Source: Thermanaerothrix daxensis (GTDB lineage Bacteria > Chloroflexota > Anaerolineae > Anaerolineales > Anaerolineaceae). Taken from it: a DNA stretch of 64,000 nt. The notes beneath the pieces are model-generated. The model made no database searches, had not been told where the DNA came from, and saw only the letters and a program-made list of their open reading frames with translations. Shown piece after piece: positions 44,435 through 52,897 of the stretch. A program made the translations under genes and the position numbers. The stretch is from assembly GCF_001306145.1 (NCBI RefSeq), contig NZ_LGKO01000003.1, positions 52,087 to 116,086 of the forward strand. The letters run 5' to 3'. The stretch's first letter is position 1, and every line of letters starts with the position of its first letter.

Positions 44435-46225
44435 TTATTTCACAGTCTCCTTGGTCACCAGCGAGAGCGGGACGGGGATGTAGGCTTCAACCTTCTCGCC
44501 CTTGAGGTACTTGACGGCCGTCTCAACCGCCAGTTGCCCCATCAGCGCAGGCTGCTGCGCTACCGTCGCCGCTAACTTGCCCTCCTTCACCGCCTGCACC
44601 GCATCGTCAATCGCGTCAAAGCCCACAAACACAATCCCGGTCCGCCCGGCCGCTTCTGCCGCCTGAATCGCTCCCAGCACCATCTCATCATTGTGCGCAA
44701 ACACCCCCGCTATCTCCGGCTGGGCCTGCAGAATGTTCTCAAACACCTTCAACCCTTTGTCCCGGTTGAAGTCCGCCGTCTGCTGGGCTACGATCTTCGC
44801 CTCCTTGCAGTTCTGGCTCATGTACTCGTTGAACCCTTGCCCTCGATCGCGCGCCGCCGACGTCCCGGCGATCCCTTGCAACTCTACCACGTTCCCCTTG
44901 CCCCCAATCGCTTTGCACAGGAACTCCGCCGCCATCCGACCACCCGCTACGTTGTCCGAGGCAATGTGGCTCACTACCTCACCACCGTTCGCCCCACGGT
45001 CTACCGTGAACACCGGAATCCCGGCCGCATTCGCTTTCTGAATCGCCGGCACCACCGCATCCGAGTCGGTCGGGTTGATCAGCAGCGCCGAGACCTTCTT
45101 GTTGATCAGGTCTTCTATCCCCGCCGTCATCTTCGCCGAGTCGTCCTGCGCATCTACCACGATCAACTTCACCCCCGCAGCATCCGCCGCCTTCTGCGCT
45201 CCATCCCGTAGCGTCACAAAGAACGGGTTGTTCAGCGTCGAAAGCACCAACCCCAGCGTGATCTCACCGGCGGGCTTGGGCGGGGTCACACCCAACGATT
45301 CGGCGGTCACCAGGTTGAGCGGGACCGGCACGTAGGCTTCAACCTTCTCGCCCTTGAGGTACTTGACGGCCGTCTCAACCGCCAGTTGCCCCATCAGCGC
45401 AGGCTGCTGCGCTACCGTCGCCGCTAACTTGCCCTCCTTCACCGCCTGCACCGCATCGTCAATCGCGTCAAAGCCCACAAACACAATCCCGGTCCGCCCG
45501 GCCGCTTCTGCCGCCTGAATCGCTCCCAGCACCATCTCATCATTGTGCGCAAACACCCCCGCTATCTCCGGCTGGGCCTGCAGAATGTTCTCAAACACCT
45601 TCAACCCTTTGTCCCGGTTGAAGTCCGCCGTCTGCTGGGCTACGATCTTCGCCTCCTTGCAGTTCTGGCTCATGTACTCGTTGAACCCTTGCCCTCGATC
45701 GCGCGCCGCCGACGTCCCGGCGATCCCTTGCAACTCTACCACGTTCCCCTTGCCCCCAATCGCTTTGCACAGGAACTCCGCCGCCATCCGACCACCCGCT
45801 ACGTTGTCCGAGGCAATGTGGCTCACTACCTCACCACCGTTCGCCCCACGGTCTACCGTGAACACCGGAATCCCGGCCGCATTCGCTTTCTGAATCGCCG
45901 GCACCACCGCATCCGAGTCGGTCGGGTTGATCAACAGCGCCGAGACCTTCTTGTTGATCAGGTCCTCTATCCCCGCCGTCATCTTCGCCGAATCATCCTG
46001 CGCATCCACCACGATCAACTTCACCCCCGCAGCATCCGCCGCCTTCTGCGCCCCATCCCGTAGCGTCACAAAGAACGGGTTGTTCAGCGTCGAAAGCACC
46101 AACCCCAGCGTGATCTCACCGCTCGGAGCCGCCGTGGGGGTTGCCGCCGGAGTCGCCGGCGCACAGGCGGCCAGCACCAGCGCCGCCAGGACCAGCAAAT
46201 TGAGCAACCAGGTTAATCGTTTCAT
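44435..46225 (-). CDS. rbsB: tandem-duplicated ribose-type substrate-binding lipoprotein
   Basis: 596 residues, twice the family's usual size. The signal peptide ends in the lipobox LAAC (Cys21) and a short Thr/Pro linker. Two type I periplasmic binding domains follow (~37-315 and ~321-596), each starting GEITLGLVLSTLNNPFFVTL and containing FTVDRGANGGEVVSHIASDN. They are identical in nearly every residue, and the DNA is also almost identical over about 790 bases. A seven-residue linker (TPPKPAG) joins them. Either the gene arose by very recent in-frame duplication, or an assembly error doubled it. If real, one anchored chain presents two binding domains to the transporter. Confidence 0.9.
   Translation of the reverse strand: MKRLTWLLNLLVLAALVLAACAPATPAATPTAAPSGEITLGLVLSTLNNPFFVTLRDGAQKAADAAGVKLIVVDAQDDSAKMTAGIEDLINKKVSALLINPTDSDAVVPAIQKANAAGIPVFTVDRGANGGEVVSHIASDNVAGGRMAAEFLCKAIGGKGNVVELQGIAGTSAARDRGQGFNEYMSQNCKEAKIVAQQTADFNRDKGLKVFENILQAQPEIAGVFAHNDEMVLGAIQAAEAAGRTGIVFVGFDAIDDAVQAVKEGKLAATVAQQPALMGQLAVETAVKYLKGEKVEAYVPVPLNLVTAESLGVTPPKPAGEITLGLVLSTLNNPFFVTLRDGAQKAADAAGVKLIVVDAQDDSAKMTAGIEDLINKKVSALLINPTDSDAVVPAIQKANAAGIPVFTVDRGANGGEVVSHIASDNVAGGRMAAEFLCKAIGGKGNVVELQGIAGTSAARDRGQGFNEYMSQNCKEAKIVAQQTADFNRDKGLKVFENILQAQPEIAGVFAHNDEMVLGAIQAAEAAGRTGIVFVGFDAIDDAVQAVKEGKLAATVAQQPALMGQLAVETAVKYLKGEKVEAYIPVPLSLVTKETVK
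44480..46121. repeat. direct tandem repeat of about 790 bases within rbsB
   Basis: Copies at 44480-45269 and 45332-46121 are offset by exactly 852 bases and differ at only a handful of positions (for example near 45114 versus 45966), mostly silent and clustered toward one end. The reading frame is kept across the junction. Confidence 0.93.
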
Positions 46226-46342
46226 AGTTCTCCTCCTTTAGGTTCAGAATTTAGGTTAAGTGACCGAACCAGAAACATGTTACTGCCGATAGTTAAGGGA
46301 TGCATCGTCTCTCTCTTTACCAACCTCCTTTCCAGGCCCTCC

Positions 46343-47308
46343 TCATCGCGAGGGTGGGCTGAACGCCTTGTACAGCAAAAGGGCCAGAGCAATCACCACC
46401 CCCTTGACCACCTGCTCCCACAGGGGCGAAACGTTGAGCAGGTTGAGGCCGTTGTTGAGCGTCTCGATCAACAACGCCCCCAGCAGAGTCCCACCCAAGC
46501 CCCCCTCACCGCCGGCAAAACTTGTCCCACCCACCACCACCGCCGCGATGGCATTGAACTCGTATCCCTGGCCGATGATGGGCTGGGCCGAATCCAAACG
46601 CGCCACCAGAATCAGGCCGGCCAGAGCCGCGCAGAATCCTGAAATGGCATAAACCAGAACGGTGATGCGTTCGGTGGGCACCCCCGCCAGCCGTGCCGCG
46701 GTGGGGTTATCGCCCAGCAGGTAGATATAGGCGCCGTAGCGCGTGCGGGTGAGAAAGAGCCACCCGACCAGGAAAACCAGCGCGGTTACCAGGATGGGCA
46801 CCGGAATCCCGGCCACCACCCCCGTCCCGATCCAGCGGAAGGTAGCCGGCAGACCCGTGATGGGCTGCCCCTGGGTGTACATTAGAGTCAGGCCGCGCGC
46901 CACCGTCAGCATGCCCAGCGTGGCGATAAAAGGCGGGATGCGCACTTTTGTGATCATCAGTCCGTTGATCACCCCCAGGAAGGCTCCCAGACCCAGAGCC
47001 GCCAGCACCGCTACCCCCACGGGTTGCCCCTGCTTCATCAACGAAGCCCCTACCGTGACCGCCAGCGCCAGCACCGACCCCACCGAGAGGTCAATGCCGC
47101 CGGTCAGGATGACCATGGTCATCCCCACACTGACAATGCCGTTAATGGTCGCCTGACGCAAGATGTTGATGAGATTCGCAGCGGTGAGAAAGCGATCCGA
47201 AAGCAGCGTCAGCGCCAGCATCAGGAGCAGGAACGAAAAGGCCAGGCCAAAGCGCTGGACAAAAGCGCGGCGATCCATGGGGAGAGCGGCAGGCTGAGAT
47301 TGCGTCAT
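46343..47308 (-). CDS. rbsC: ribose-type ABC transporter permease, second copy
   Basis: 321 residues, same family as the permease at 41865-42857 but clearly different in sequence, so not a recent duplicate. Motifs: [27 protein letters not shown] and YGAYIYLLGDNPTAARLAGVPTERI. The start is ATG 47308, with GGAG about 11 bases upstream; the frame is open further but runs into rbsD. It precedes the binding-protein gene in the operon. Confidence 0.92.
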   Translation of the reverse strand: MTQSQPAALPMDRRAFVQRFGLAFSFLLLMLALTLLSDRFLTAANLINILRQATINGIVSVGMTMVILTGGIDLSVGSVLALAVTVGASLMKQGQPVGVAVLAALGLGAFLGVINGLMITKVRIPPFIATLGMLTVARGLTLMYTQGQPITGLPATFRWIGTGVVAGIPVPILVTALVFLVGWLFLTRTRYGAYIYLLGDNPTAARLAGVPTERITVLVYAISGFCAALAGLILVARLDSAQPIIGQGYEFNAIAAVVVGGTSFAGGEGGLGGTLLGALLIETLNNGLNLLNVSPLWEQVVKGVVIALALLLYKAFSPPSR

Positions 47309-47328
47309 AACATGCTCCGCGCCGTGCT

Positions 47329-47724
47329 TCAGAACACCACACCTGCCACCAGAATCACGTTCGCATAGGGGGTAAATTCCCCCGTCCGCACCACCGCCCG
47401 CGCCCGACCGCACAGGTCTTTCAGCAGTTCATGGCTGACCCGTTCAAAAGGCACTCCGGGTAGCAAGGCCTCCAACTCCTGCAACACATGGGGGCTGACC
47501 CGCGCGGTTTCCTCCGCCACAATGACGCGCTCCACCTGCATCTCACTGAGCACCGTGCGCACGGTTTCAATGAAACCGGGCACCCCGCGTGTCAACGCCA
47601 GATCAATGCGGTAGGTCTCAGCCGGAATGGGCAGCCCGGCATCGCCGATGACCAGCATATCGCCATGCCCCAGGCTGGCGATCAATTCTGAGAGTGCCAC
47701 ATTCAGTAAAGGTGTTTTCTTCAT
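47329..47724 (-). CDS. rbsD: D-ribose pyranase
   Basis: 131 residues. RbsD interconverts pyranose and furanose forms of ribose so that ribokinase can use it. It has the family start LLNVALSELIASLGHGDMLVIGDAGLPIP, including the catalytic His20, and the C-terminal RTGEFTPYANVILVAGVVF. It overlaps rbsK by four bases. Confidence 0.95.
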   Translation of the reverse strand: MKKTPLLNVALSELIASLGHGDMLVIGDAGLPIPAETYRIDLALTRGVPGFIETVRTVLSEMQVERVIVAEETARVSPHVLQELEALLPGVPFERVSHELLKDLCGRARAVVRTGEFTPYANVILVAGVVF

Positions 47725-48638
47725 GCCTGACCCCTTTCGGCAAGGAATTGCAAGAGTTCATCCCGCCGGGGCATGGAGGGCTGTGCCCCCGGGCGGGTAA
47801 CGGCAATCGCACCCGCGGCGTTGCCCCAGATGGCCGCTTCGCGCACCGATTTTCCCTCGGCCAGGGCCAGAGCAAACGCGCCCGCAAAGGCATCCCCGGC
47901 GGCCACCGTGTCCACCACGGTCACCTTGTAGGCGGGCAAGTGCTCACGCTGGCCGTTCAGCGCCAGCAAAGCCCCCTCCTCGCCCAGCGTGACCACCAAG
48001 TGTCGCGCGCCCATCGCCTGCACCGCGCGGATGGCGGCCTCACGGTCGGTTTCGCCGCCGGCGAGCAAGGTCAGTTCGTGCTGGTTAGGTAGCAGGTAGT
48101 CCACACGTGCCAGCAGGGTCGCCGGCAGTTCCCGCGCCGGCGCCGGATTGAGCACCACGCGCAACCCGTAGCGGTGCGCCAGATCGGTCGCGGCTTCCAC
48201 AGCGTCTAACGGGCATTCCAATTGCATCAACAAGACATCCGCCCCCTCAAAGGCGGCCTCCGCCGCCTGCACATCCTGTGCCGAGACACGCCAGTTAGCC
48301 CCCGACGCCACCACAATGGTGTTCTGCCCCGCGGCATCCAAGGTGATCAGCGCCACGCCGGTGGGGGCCTCGGGGTCACGGCGGATAAAGGTGGTATCCA
48401 CCCCATCCCGGGCCACCGTGGCCAGGAGTGCCTCACCAAAGGCATCCTGGCCCACCCGTCCAATCATGCGCACCCTGCCCCCCAGGCGCGCCACGGCCAC
48501 GGCCTGGTTGGCGCCCTTGCCCCCCGGGAAGGTCTGAAAATCACTGCCAATGATGGTTTCACCGGGTTGGGGGTGACGCGGCGCCCGCACCACCAGGTCC
48601 ATATTCAAACTGCCCACAATCACAACCGTTCCGCTCAT
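47721..48638 (-). CDS. rbsK: ribokinase
   Basis: A 305-residue PfkB-family kinase that makes ribose 5-phosphate from imported ribose. The N-terminal motif is VVIVGSLNMDLVVRAPRHPQPGETI with FPGGKGANQAVAVARLG; the C-terminal catalytic motif is VDTVAAGDAFAGAFALAL, whose Asp is the base. It overlaps the repressor gene upstream and rbsD downstream by four bases each. Confidence 0.96.
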   Translation of the reverse strand: MSGTVVIVGSLNMDLVVRAPRHPQPGETIIGSDFQTFPGGKGANQAVAVARLGGRVRMIGRVGQDAFGEALLATVARDGVDTTFIRRDPEAPTGVALITLDAAGQNTIVVASGANWRVSAQDVQAAEAAFEGADVLLMQLECPLDAVEAATDLAHRYGLRVVLNPAPARELPATLLARVDYLLPNQHELTLLAGGETDREAAIRAVQAMGARHLVVTLGEEGALLALNGQREHLPAYKVTVVDTVAAGDAFAGAFALALAEGKSVREAAIWGNAAGAIAVTRPGAQPSMPRRDELLQFLAERGQA

Positions 48639-49636
48639 GCTACCCTCCGCGTTGTCTCCCGTTCGATCAAAGTCGTCGGAATGACCTGCCGCCGCGCCGG
48701 CAAGCGGCGATCGGCAATGCGTTCGAGCAGTAATTGCACCGCCGCCCGACCCAGCGCCACCTTATCCTGGCGGACCGTGGTCAGAGGCGGCGTGGTGTAG
48801 GAGGCCAGTTCGATGTCGTCAAACCCGACCACGGCCACTTCCTCGGGGACGCGCCGTCCCAATTCGGCCAGGGCGCGCAAGGCACCAATGGCCATCATGT
48901 CGTTGCAGGCAAAAATTGCCGTGGGGGGGTGCGCAAGGGTGAAGAGCCGCCGCGTCGCCAGGTATCCCGAACGGGGGGAGAAATCGCCCCGTACGATCAG
49001 GTCCTCATCAACCGGCAGCCCCGCCTCCACCAGCGCCTGCCGGTAGCCGATCACCCGCTGGGCGCTGGGGGTGAGGTGAGAAGGACCGGTGATGCACCCA
49101 AGCCGGCGATGCCCCAGACGGATCAGGTGGCGGGTGGCCAGCAGACCGCCCTGCAGGTTATCGGCAAGCACCGTATCCACCTCCAGGGCGATGAGCTGCC
49201 GGTCCACAACCACCACGGGCACGCCGCGGCCCACCAGGTCTTCCAGGGACTGGCTACGGTCGCCTGCGGCCACAAAAATCAGCCCATCCACCTGCTTGGT
49301 GATCAGCACGTCCACATATAGGCGCTCTTTTTCCAGTTCGTTCTCGCTGTTGCCAAGGATCACATTGTAGCCCTCGTGAAAAGCCGCATCCTCGATGGCA
49401 CGAGCGATCTCGGCGAAGAAGGGGTTTGCGCTGTCGGGCAGGATGAGCCCCAAAGTGCGCGTTTCGCCGCGGCGCAGCGAGCGCGCCAGGACATTGGGCC
49501 GGTAACCCAATTCCTCCATGGCTTGCAGAACACGCTCACGCGCTTCGGGCGAGACGAAGCGGGTGTTGTTGATCACGTGAGAAACGGTGGTCGGGGAAAC
49601 GCCGGCACGCGCGGCCACTTCACGAATGGTGGGCAT
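48635..49636 (-). CDS. rbsR: LacI-family repressor of the ribose operon
   Basis: 333 residues. The N-terminal helix-turn-helix (TIREVAARAGVSPTTVSHVINNTRFVS) with the hinge helix RPNVLARSL binds palindromic operators. The rest is a type I binding domain similar to RbsB (LGLILPDSANPFFAEIARAIEDAA). It is the first gene of the operon and two matching operators lie over its own promoter, so it should repress itself and the sugar genes until the sugar binds. Confidence 0.92.
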   Translation of the reverse strand: MPTIREVAARAGVSPTTVSHVINNTRFVSPEARERVLQAMEELGYRPNVLARSLRRGETRTLGLILPDSANPFFAEIARAIEDAAFHEGYNVILGNSENELEKERLYVDVLITKQVDGLIFVAAGDRSQSLEDLVGRGVPVVVVDRQLIALEVDTVLADNLQGGLLATRHLIRLGHRRLGCITGPSHLTPSAQRVIGYRQALVEAGLPVDEDLIVRGDFSPRSGYLATRRLFTLAHPPTAIFACNDMMAIGALRALAELGRRVPEEVAVVGFDDIELASYTTPPLTTVRQDKVALGRAAVQLLLERIADRRLPARRQVIPTTLIERETTRRVA

Positions 49637-49659
49637 AAGGCACGGCTCCGAAAAGGATT

Positions 49660-49685
49660 GCGCAAACCTTTGCGCAAACGTTTGC
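49660..49685 (-). promoter_or_regulatory. two LacI-type operators
   Basis: GCAAACGTTTGC (49674-49685) is a perfect 12-base palindrome with the central CG typical of LacI-family sites. It overlaps a near-palindrome GCGCAAA-CC-TTTGCGC (49660-49675). Both sit at the predicted transcription start of the operon. Confidence 0.8.
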
Positions 49686-49692
49686 TAAAGAC

Positions 49693-49721
49693 AGTATAGC
49701 AAATTGATCGGCCAAAGTCAA
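49693..49721 (-). promoter_or_regulatory. sigma-70-type promoter of the ribose operon
   Basis: On the minus strand TTGACT (49721-49716), a 17-base spacer, and TATACT (49698-49693). Transcription should start near 49686, at the edge of the perfect LacI-type operator. Confidence 0.8.
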
Positions 49722-50002
49722 TCGGGAAAACGCTTTTTTAAGGTATGATCATCTTAACTCAGGGGGTCCCGGAGATGCCGAATGAGCATCTTGCACCGGC
49801 CTCACCCCTTCATCTTCCAGATCGGCGCCCCGGCGAACCCCCCATCCCTGTGTGGCAGGACAGGACGCAGAAAAAACGGCTCGCGCTACGCTGTTTACCC
49901 TCGCTTGGTGCACCGTCCCCGCCCAATTCCCCCTGAGGCGGTTCCCTTTTTCTCATCCTCCCATGCCACGCCATCTGCCCAGCCAACCGCGAGGATCCCA
50001 AA
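49722..50002 (+). other. intergenic region upstream of the CPBP protease gene
   Basis: Apart from the ribose-operon promoter on the other strand, this stretch has a weak TATGAT and a 63-codon open frame from 49745 with no recognisable product or conserved start context. Nothing else supported was seen. Confidence 0.4.
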
Positions 50003-50833
50003 ATGAAAACTCGTCCACCTCTATTTTGGTTTTTTGGTCTGGCTTATGCCCTCTCATGGGGGTTCTGGATTCCCGAAGCCGTGGCCGCCTGGGGCGTGCC
50101 CCTGCCCCCTGCTCTCCTCCAATTCCTCTCCGGCCCGTTCAACCCCGCCGCGTTCGGCCCCCTAATCGCCGCTCTTGCGCTGAGGCTGACCTTTGGCGGC
50201 CGGAAAGAAACTCTCAGGTGGTTGCGCGACTCCCTTCACCTGCGCTTTAATGCCATCTGGCTCCTGCCCACGCTTTTGCTCCCCCTGCTAATCTTTGGGG
50301 GTGGGGTTCTGGGCAGCATCCTGATGGGGGCTACGCCTCTTGATCGCTCCATCCTTTCCAATCCGCCTTACGCTCTGATCGGTTTCCTGGTCATCCTCTT
50401 CACCGCCGGCCCCTTCCAGGAGGAATTGGGCTGGCGCGGCTACGCCCTGCCACGCTTGCAAAGGCGGTTTTCTCCCCTCGGCGCCAGCCTGGTGGTCGGA
50501 GTGCTGTGGTGGCTGTGGCACTTACCTCTGGTCTTCATCCCGGGAAAATTTATGACCCAAGACCCCCTGCTTTTTCTCGCCCTCTCCCTGGAGTTCATCC
50601 TGGTCTCCATATTATTCACTTGGATTTACAACCGCACCCAGGGATCTGTGCTGGCAACGATGCTCTTTCACGCCGCGATGAACGCCTCCATTTGGGTTTT
50701 TCTGCCCTCAATGACCATCAACGCCACCCTGCTCGCCTGCACCGTTCTCTTGCTGGCAATTGGGGTCGGGGTGGTGCTGGCAGGCGATAAAACCGCGCAC
50801 CTGAACTCACTCCGGCGCCTTGAGAAGGAATAA
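50003..50833 (+). CDS. CPBP-family intramembrane metalloprotease
   Basis: 276 residues with about eight membrane helices. The CPBP/Abi motifs are present: EELGWRGYALPRLQ (the paired Glu and Arg), WHLPLVF (His) and MLFHAAMNA (His and Asn). Relatives process prenylated or membrane proteins, and some give bacteriocin self-immunity; the substrate here is unknown. The ATG follows GAGG by eight bases. A strong inverted repeat follows the stop. Confidence 0.9.
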   Translation: MKTRPPLFWFFGLAYALSWGFWIPEAVAAWGVPLPPALLQFLSGPFNPAAFGPLIAALALRLTFGGRKETLRWLRDSLHLRFNAIWLLPTLLLPLLIFGGGVLGSILMGATPLDRSILSNPPYALIGFLVILFTAGPFQEELGWRGYALPRLQRRFSPLGASLVVGVLWWLWHLPLVFIPGKFMTQDPLLFLALSLEFILVSILFTWIYNRTQGSVLATMLFHAAMNASIWVFLPSMTINATLLACTVLLLAIGVGVVLAGDKTAHLNSLRRLEKE

Positions 50834-50865
50834 GCGTTCCCACCCCATAAACAGGGTGGGAACGC
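50834..50865. terminator. hairpin between the CPBP and AOR genes
   Basis: GCGTTCCCACCC and GGGTGGGAACGC form a perfect 12-base stem between two convergent genes. There is no long T run on either side, so termination strength is uncertain. Confidence 0.6.
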
Positions 50866-50913
50866 CCCCTCCGAGATTTTGCGGATTGCCCAAGTGGATG
50901 GGCATGCGCCCGT

Positions 50914-52767
50914 CTAATGCGCGATCACGAAATCCAGCCCCAGGCTGTGCAGTTTTTCGGGTGTCGGCAGACCGGTCTGCAAATCCCAGCCCATCGCCTC
51001 AAAGTAGCTATCCAGCGCCTTCTTGAGATCCACCACCTGCCCGGCGCCGCGGCCATCTGGCGCGGGTTCGCTCAGGAAACGCTTGGGCAGGGTATCGTCC
51101 TTACGGTCGAAGCCCAGGCGGGCGTTGATCATCCGCTCCAGGTTGATCACACGTTCGGCCGCCAGCAGCAAATCCGATTTGCTCACCTCCTTGCCCCAGG
51201 CCAGGGAAAGCAACTTCGCCCATGTCGAGGCCTTAATCGCCAGCGTGATGGAGGCAAACAAGCACACCCCCAGCATGTTGGTGGCCATGGAAAGTTCCTG
51301 GAATGGCTTGATCCACCACTTATTACCATCTTCCAGGTAATCAATTTCTCCCACAATGCCCAGGTCCTCATCACGGTACCCAAATGCGTCAATAGCCGAG
51401 GCATATGGGCGCAGGTGATCTGCACCGCGTGCAGCGGTTGCGTGCACCACGGCCTCGCCCTTGCTGGCATGCACACCATCTGACGGCATTTCCAGCCCCT
51501 TGACATGCATGGCGGCTTCCGCCGCTTCGCCGCCCAATTGCTCGGCAGCCCGTTTGACGCCCTGGGCCAGCAGATCGCCGATGCCCTGGCGGTAGGCAAT
51601 GCGCTTGACCATCTCCACTACAGCCTCGCCGTTGCCCCACTCCAGTTTCACCCCCTCGGTCATAGCAGGGGTCAGGATGCCCTTCTCGTACCATTCCATG
51701 GCGGTGGCCAGCACCTGCCCGGTGGAAATGACATCCAGGCCAAAATCGTTGCTCAGGTGGTTGGCCGCAACGATGGCATTCAGATCGGTAACCAGCAATT
51801 TGCTGCCAAATGCCGCCAGCGTCTCATATTCAGGGCCGCCTCCCTCCATCCCGGCAAAGGGACCTTCCTTGATGCGCGTGTAGCGGCCACAAGCAATCGC
51901 GCAGTTGAAGCAAGCTTTGGATTTGACCTCCAATTGCTCATGGTAGGCCTGGTAGGTTAATTTGCCCACCGAATCGGGGAAGGTAGTGTACTGCCAGTTC
52001 TTGGTCGGCAGAATGCCCAGTGCGTTGATGGCATCATAGAACGAAGGTGTGCCGTAGGGATGCAGTTCATCGCGAACGAACGCCTCGCTAAACAGTTCCT
52101 CGCGGGCGGCCAGGGCAGCCTGCTTAAATGCTTCGGGGTCAGCCACGGGGATCTTGTGAGTGCCGTGAATTACGATTGCTTTCAGGTTCTTGGCCCCCAT
52201 GACTGCCCCGGCTCCGCCGCGTCCAAACGCACGGTACTTGTCGGTCATAATGCTGGCAAACATCACCCCATGCTCACCCGCCGGCCCGATGGAGGCAATT
52301 TCCACCCCGTTCAGGCCCAGGCGTTCTTTGAGAAGGTCCTCGGTCTGGCTGACGGTCTTCCCCCACAGATCGCCAGCGTCTCGAATCTCGACCCGGTCAT
52401 CATCAATGAACAAATATACCGGATGATCGGCCTTGCCCACAATGGTGATGAGATCCCAGCCGGCGCGACGCATGGCCATGGAGAAATCACCCCCTGCATT
52501 GCTCACGCCGATTGTCCGGGTTGCCGGCGAGCGGAAGACCACACACGTGCGGCCACTGCACGGCGCCAGGGTACCGCTCAGCGGACCCGCGGCAAAGATC
52601 ATGGGCTGGCGCGGGTCGGTGCCCTCGGCCTCCGGCACCATCAAGTCCCAGAACAAACGCGCCGCCACGCCTTCCCCACCCACGTAATCATTGACCCATT
52701 CGATGGGGATCGGCCGGCTCTGAATCTCCTGCTTTGAAAGGTCCACCCACAGCATGCTCTGGTTCAT
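50914..52767 (-). CDS. aor: aldehyde:ferredoxin oxidoreductase (tungsten pterin enzyme)
   Basis: 617 residues, the usual size. It oxidises aldehydes to acids and passes electrons to ferredoxin. The N-terminal domain (YVGGEGVAARLFWDLM; FAAGPLSGTLAPCSGRTCVVFRSP; SNAGGDFSMAMRRAGWD) binds the tungstopterin. The iron-sulfur ligands are CFNCAIAC (Cys286, Cys289, Cys293), with a further Cys in NMLGVCLFAS near the C-terminus. GAGAVMGAKNLKAIVIHG is also typical. No pterin-biosynthesis or ferredoxin genes are adjacent. It has its own promoter upstream. It implies anaerobic fermentation of peptides or sugars. Confidence 0.95.
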   Translation of the reverse strand: MNQSMLWVDLSKQEIQSRPIPIEWVNDYVGGEGVAARLFWDLMVPEAEGTDPRQPMIFAAGPLSGTLAPCSGRTCVVFRSPATRTIGVSNAGGDFSMAMRRAGWDLITIVGKADHPVYLFIDDDRVEIRDAGDLWGKTVSQTEDLLKERLGLNGVEIASIGPAGEHGVMFASIMTDKYRAFGRGGAGAVMGAKNLKAIVIHGTHKIPVADPEAFKQAALAAREELFSEAFVRDELHPYGTPSFYDAINALGILPTKNWQYTTFPDSVGKLTYQAYHEQLEVKSKACFNCAIACGRYTRIKEGPFAGMEGGGPEYETLAAFGSKLLVTDLNAIVAANHLSNDFGLDVISTGQVLATAMEWYEKGILTPAMTEGVKLEWGNGEAVVEMVKRIAYRQGIGDLLAQGVKRAAEQLGGEAAEAAMHVKGLEMPSDGVHASKGEAVVHATAARGADHLRPYASAIDAFGYRDEDLGIVGEIDYLEDGNKWWIKPFQELSMATNMLGVCLFASITLAIKASTWAKLLSLAWGKEVSKSDLLLAAERVINLERMINARLGFDRKDDTLPKRFLSEPAPDGRGAGQVVDLKKALDSYFEAMGWDLQTGLPTPEKLHSLGLDFVIAH

Positions 52768-52806
52768 AGCACTCCCCTCCCTGGAAAAATATTAAGATTA
52801 TCTATC

Positions 52807-52834
52807 ATTTTACATAAATCAAATTAATGAGCAA
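52807..52834 (-). promoter_or_regulatory. promoter of the AOR gene
   Basis: On the minus strand TTGCTC (52834-52829), a 16-base spacer, and TAAAAT (52812-52807), in an AT-rich patch. A GGGAGGGGAG ribosome site precedes the ATG at 52767. Confidence 0.6.
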
Positions 52835-52897
52835 CCCGCGCAAGGCGAGAATCTACGCCTGCGTGATCTCCCGCCACCGAAAAACCCGGCCCGAAGT

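Noticed and set aside
49745..49936. A 63-codon gene upstream of the CPBP protease
   Set aside because: No ribosome site, no motif, and composition like non-coding sequence.
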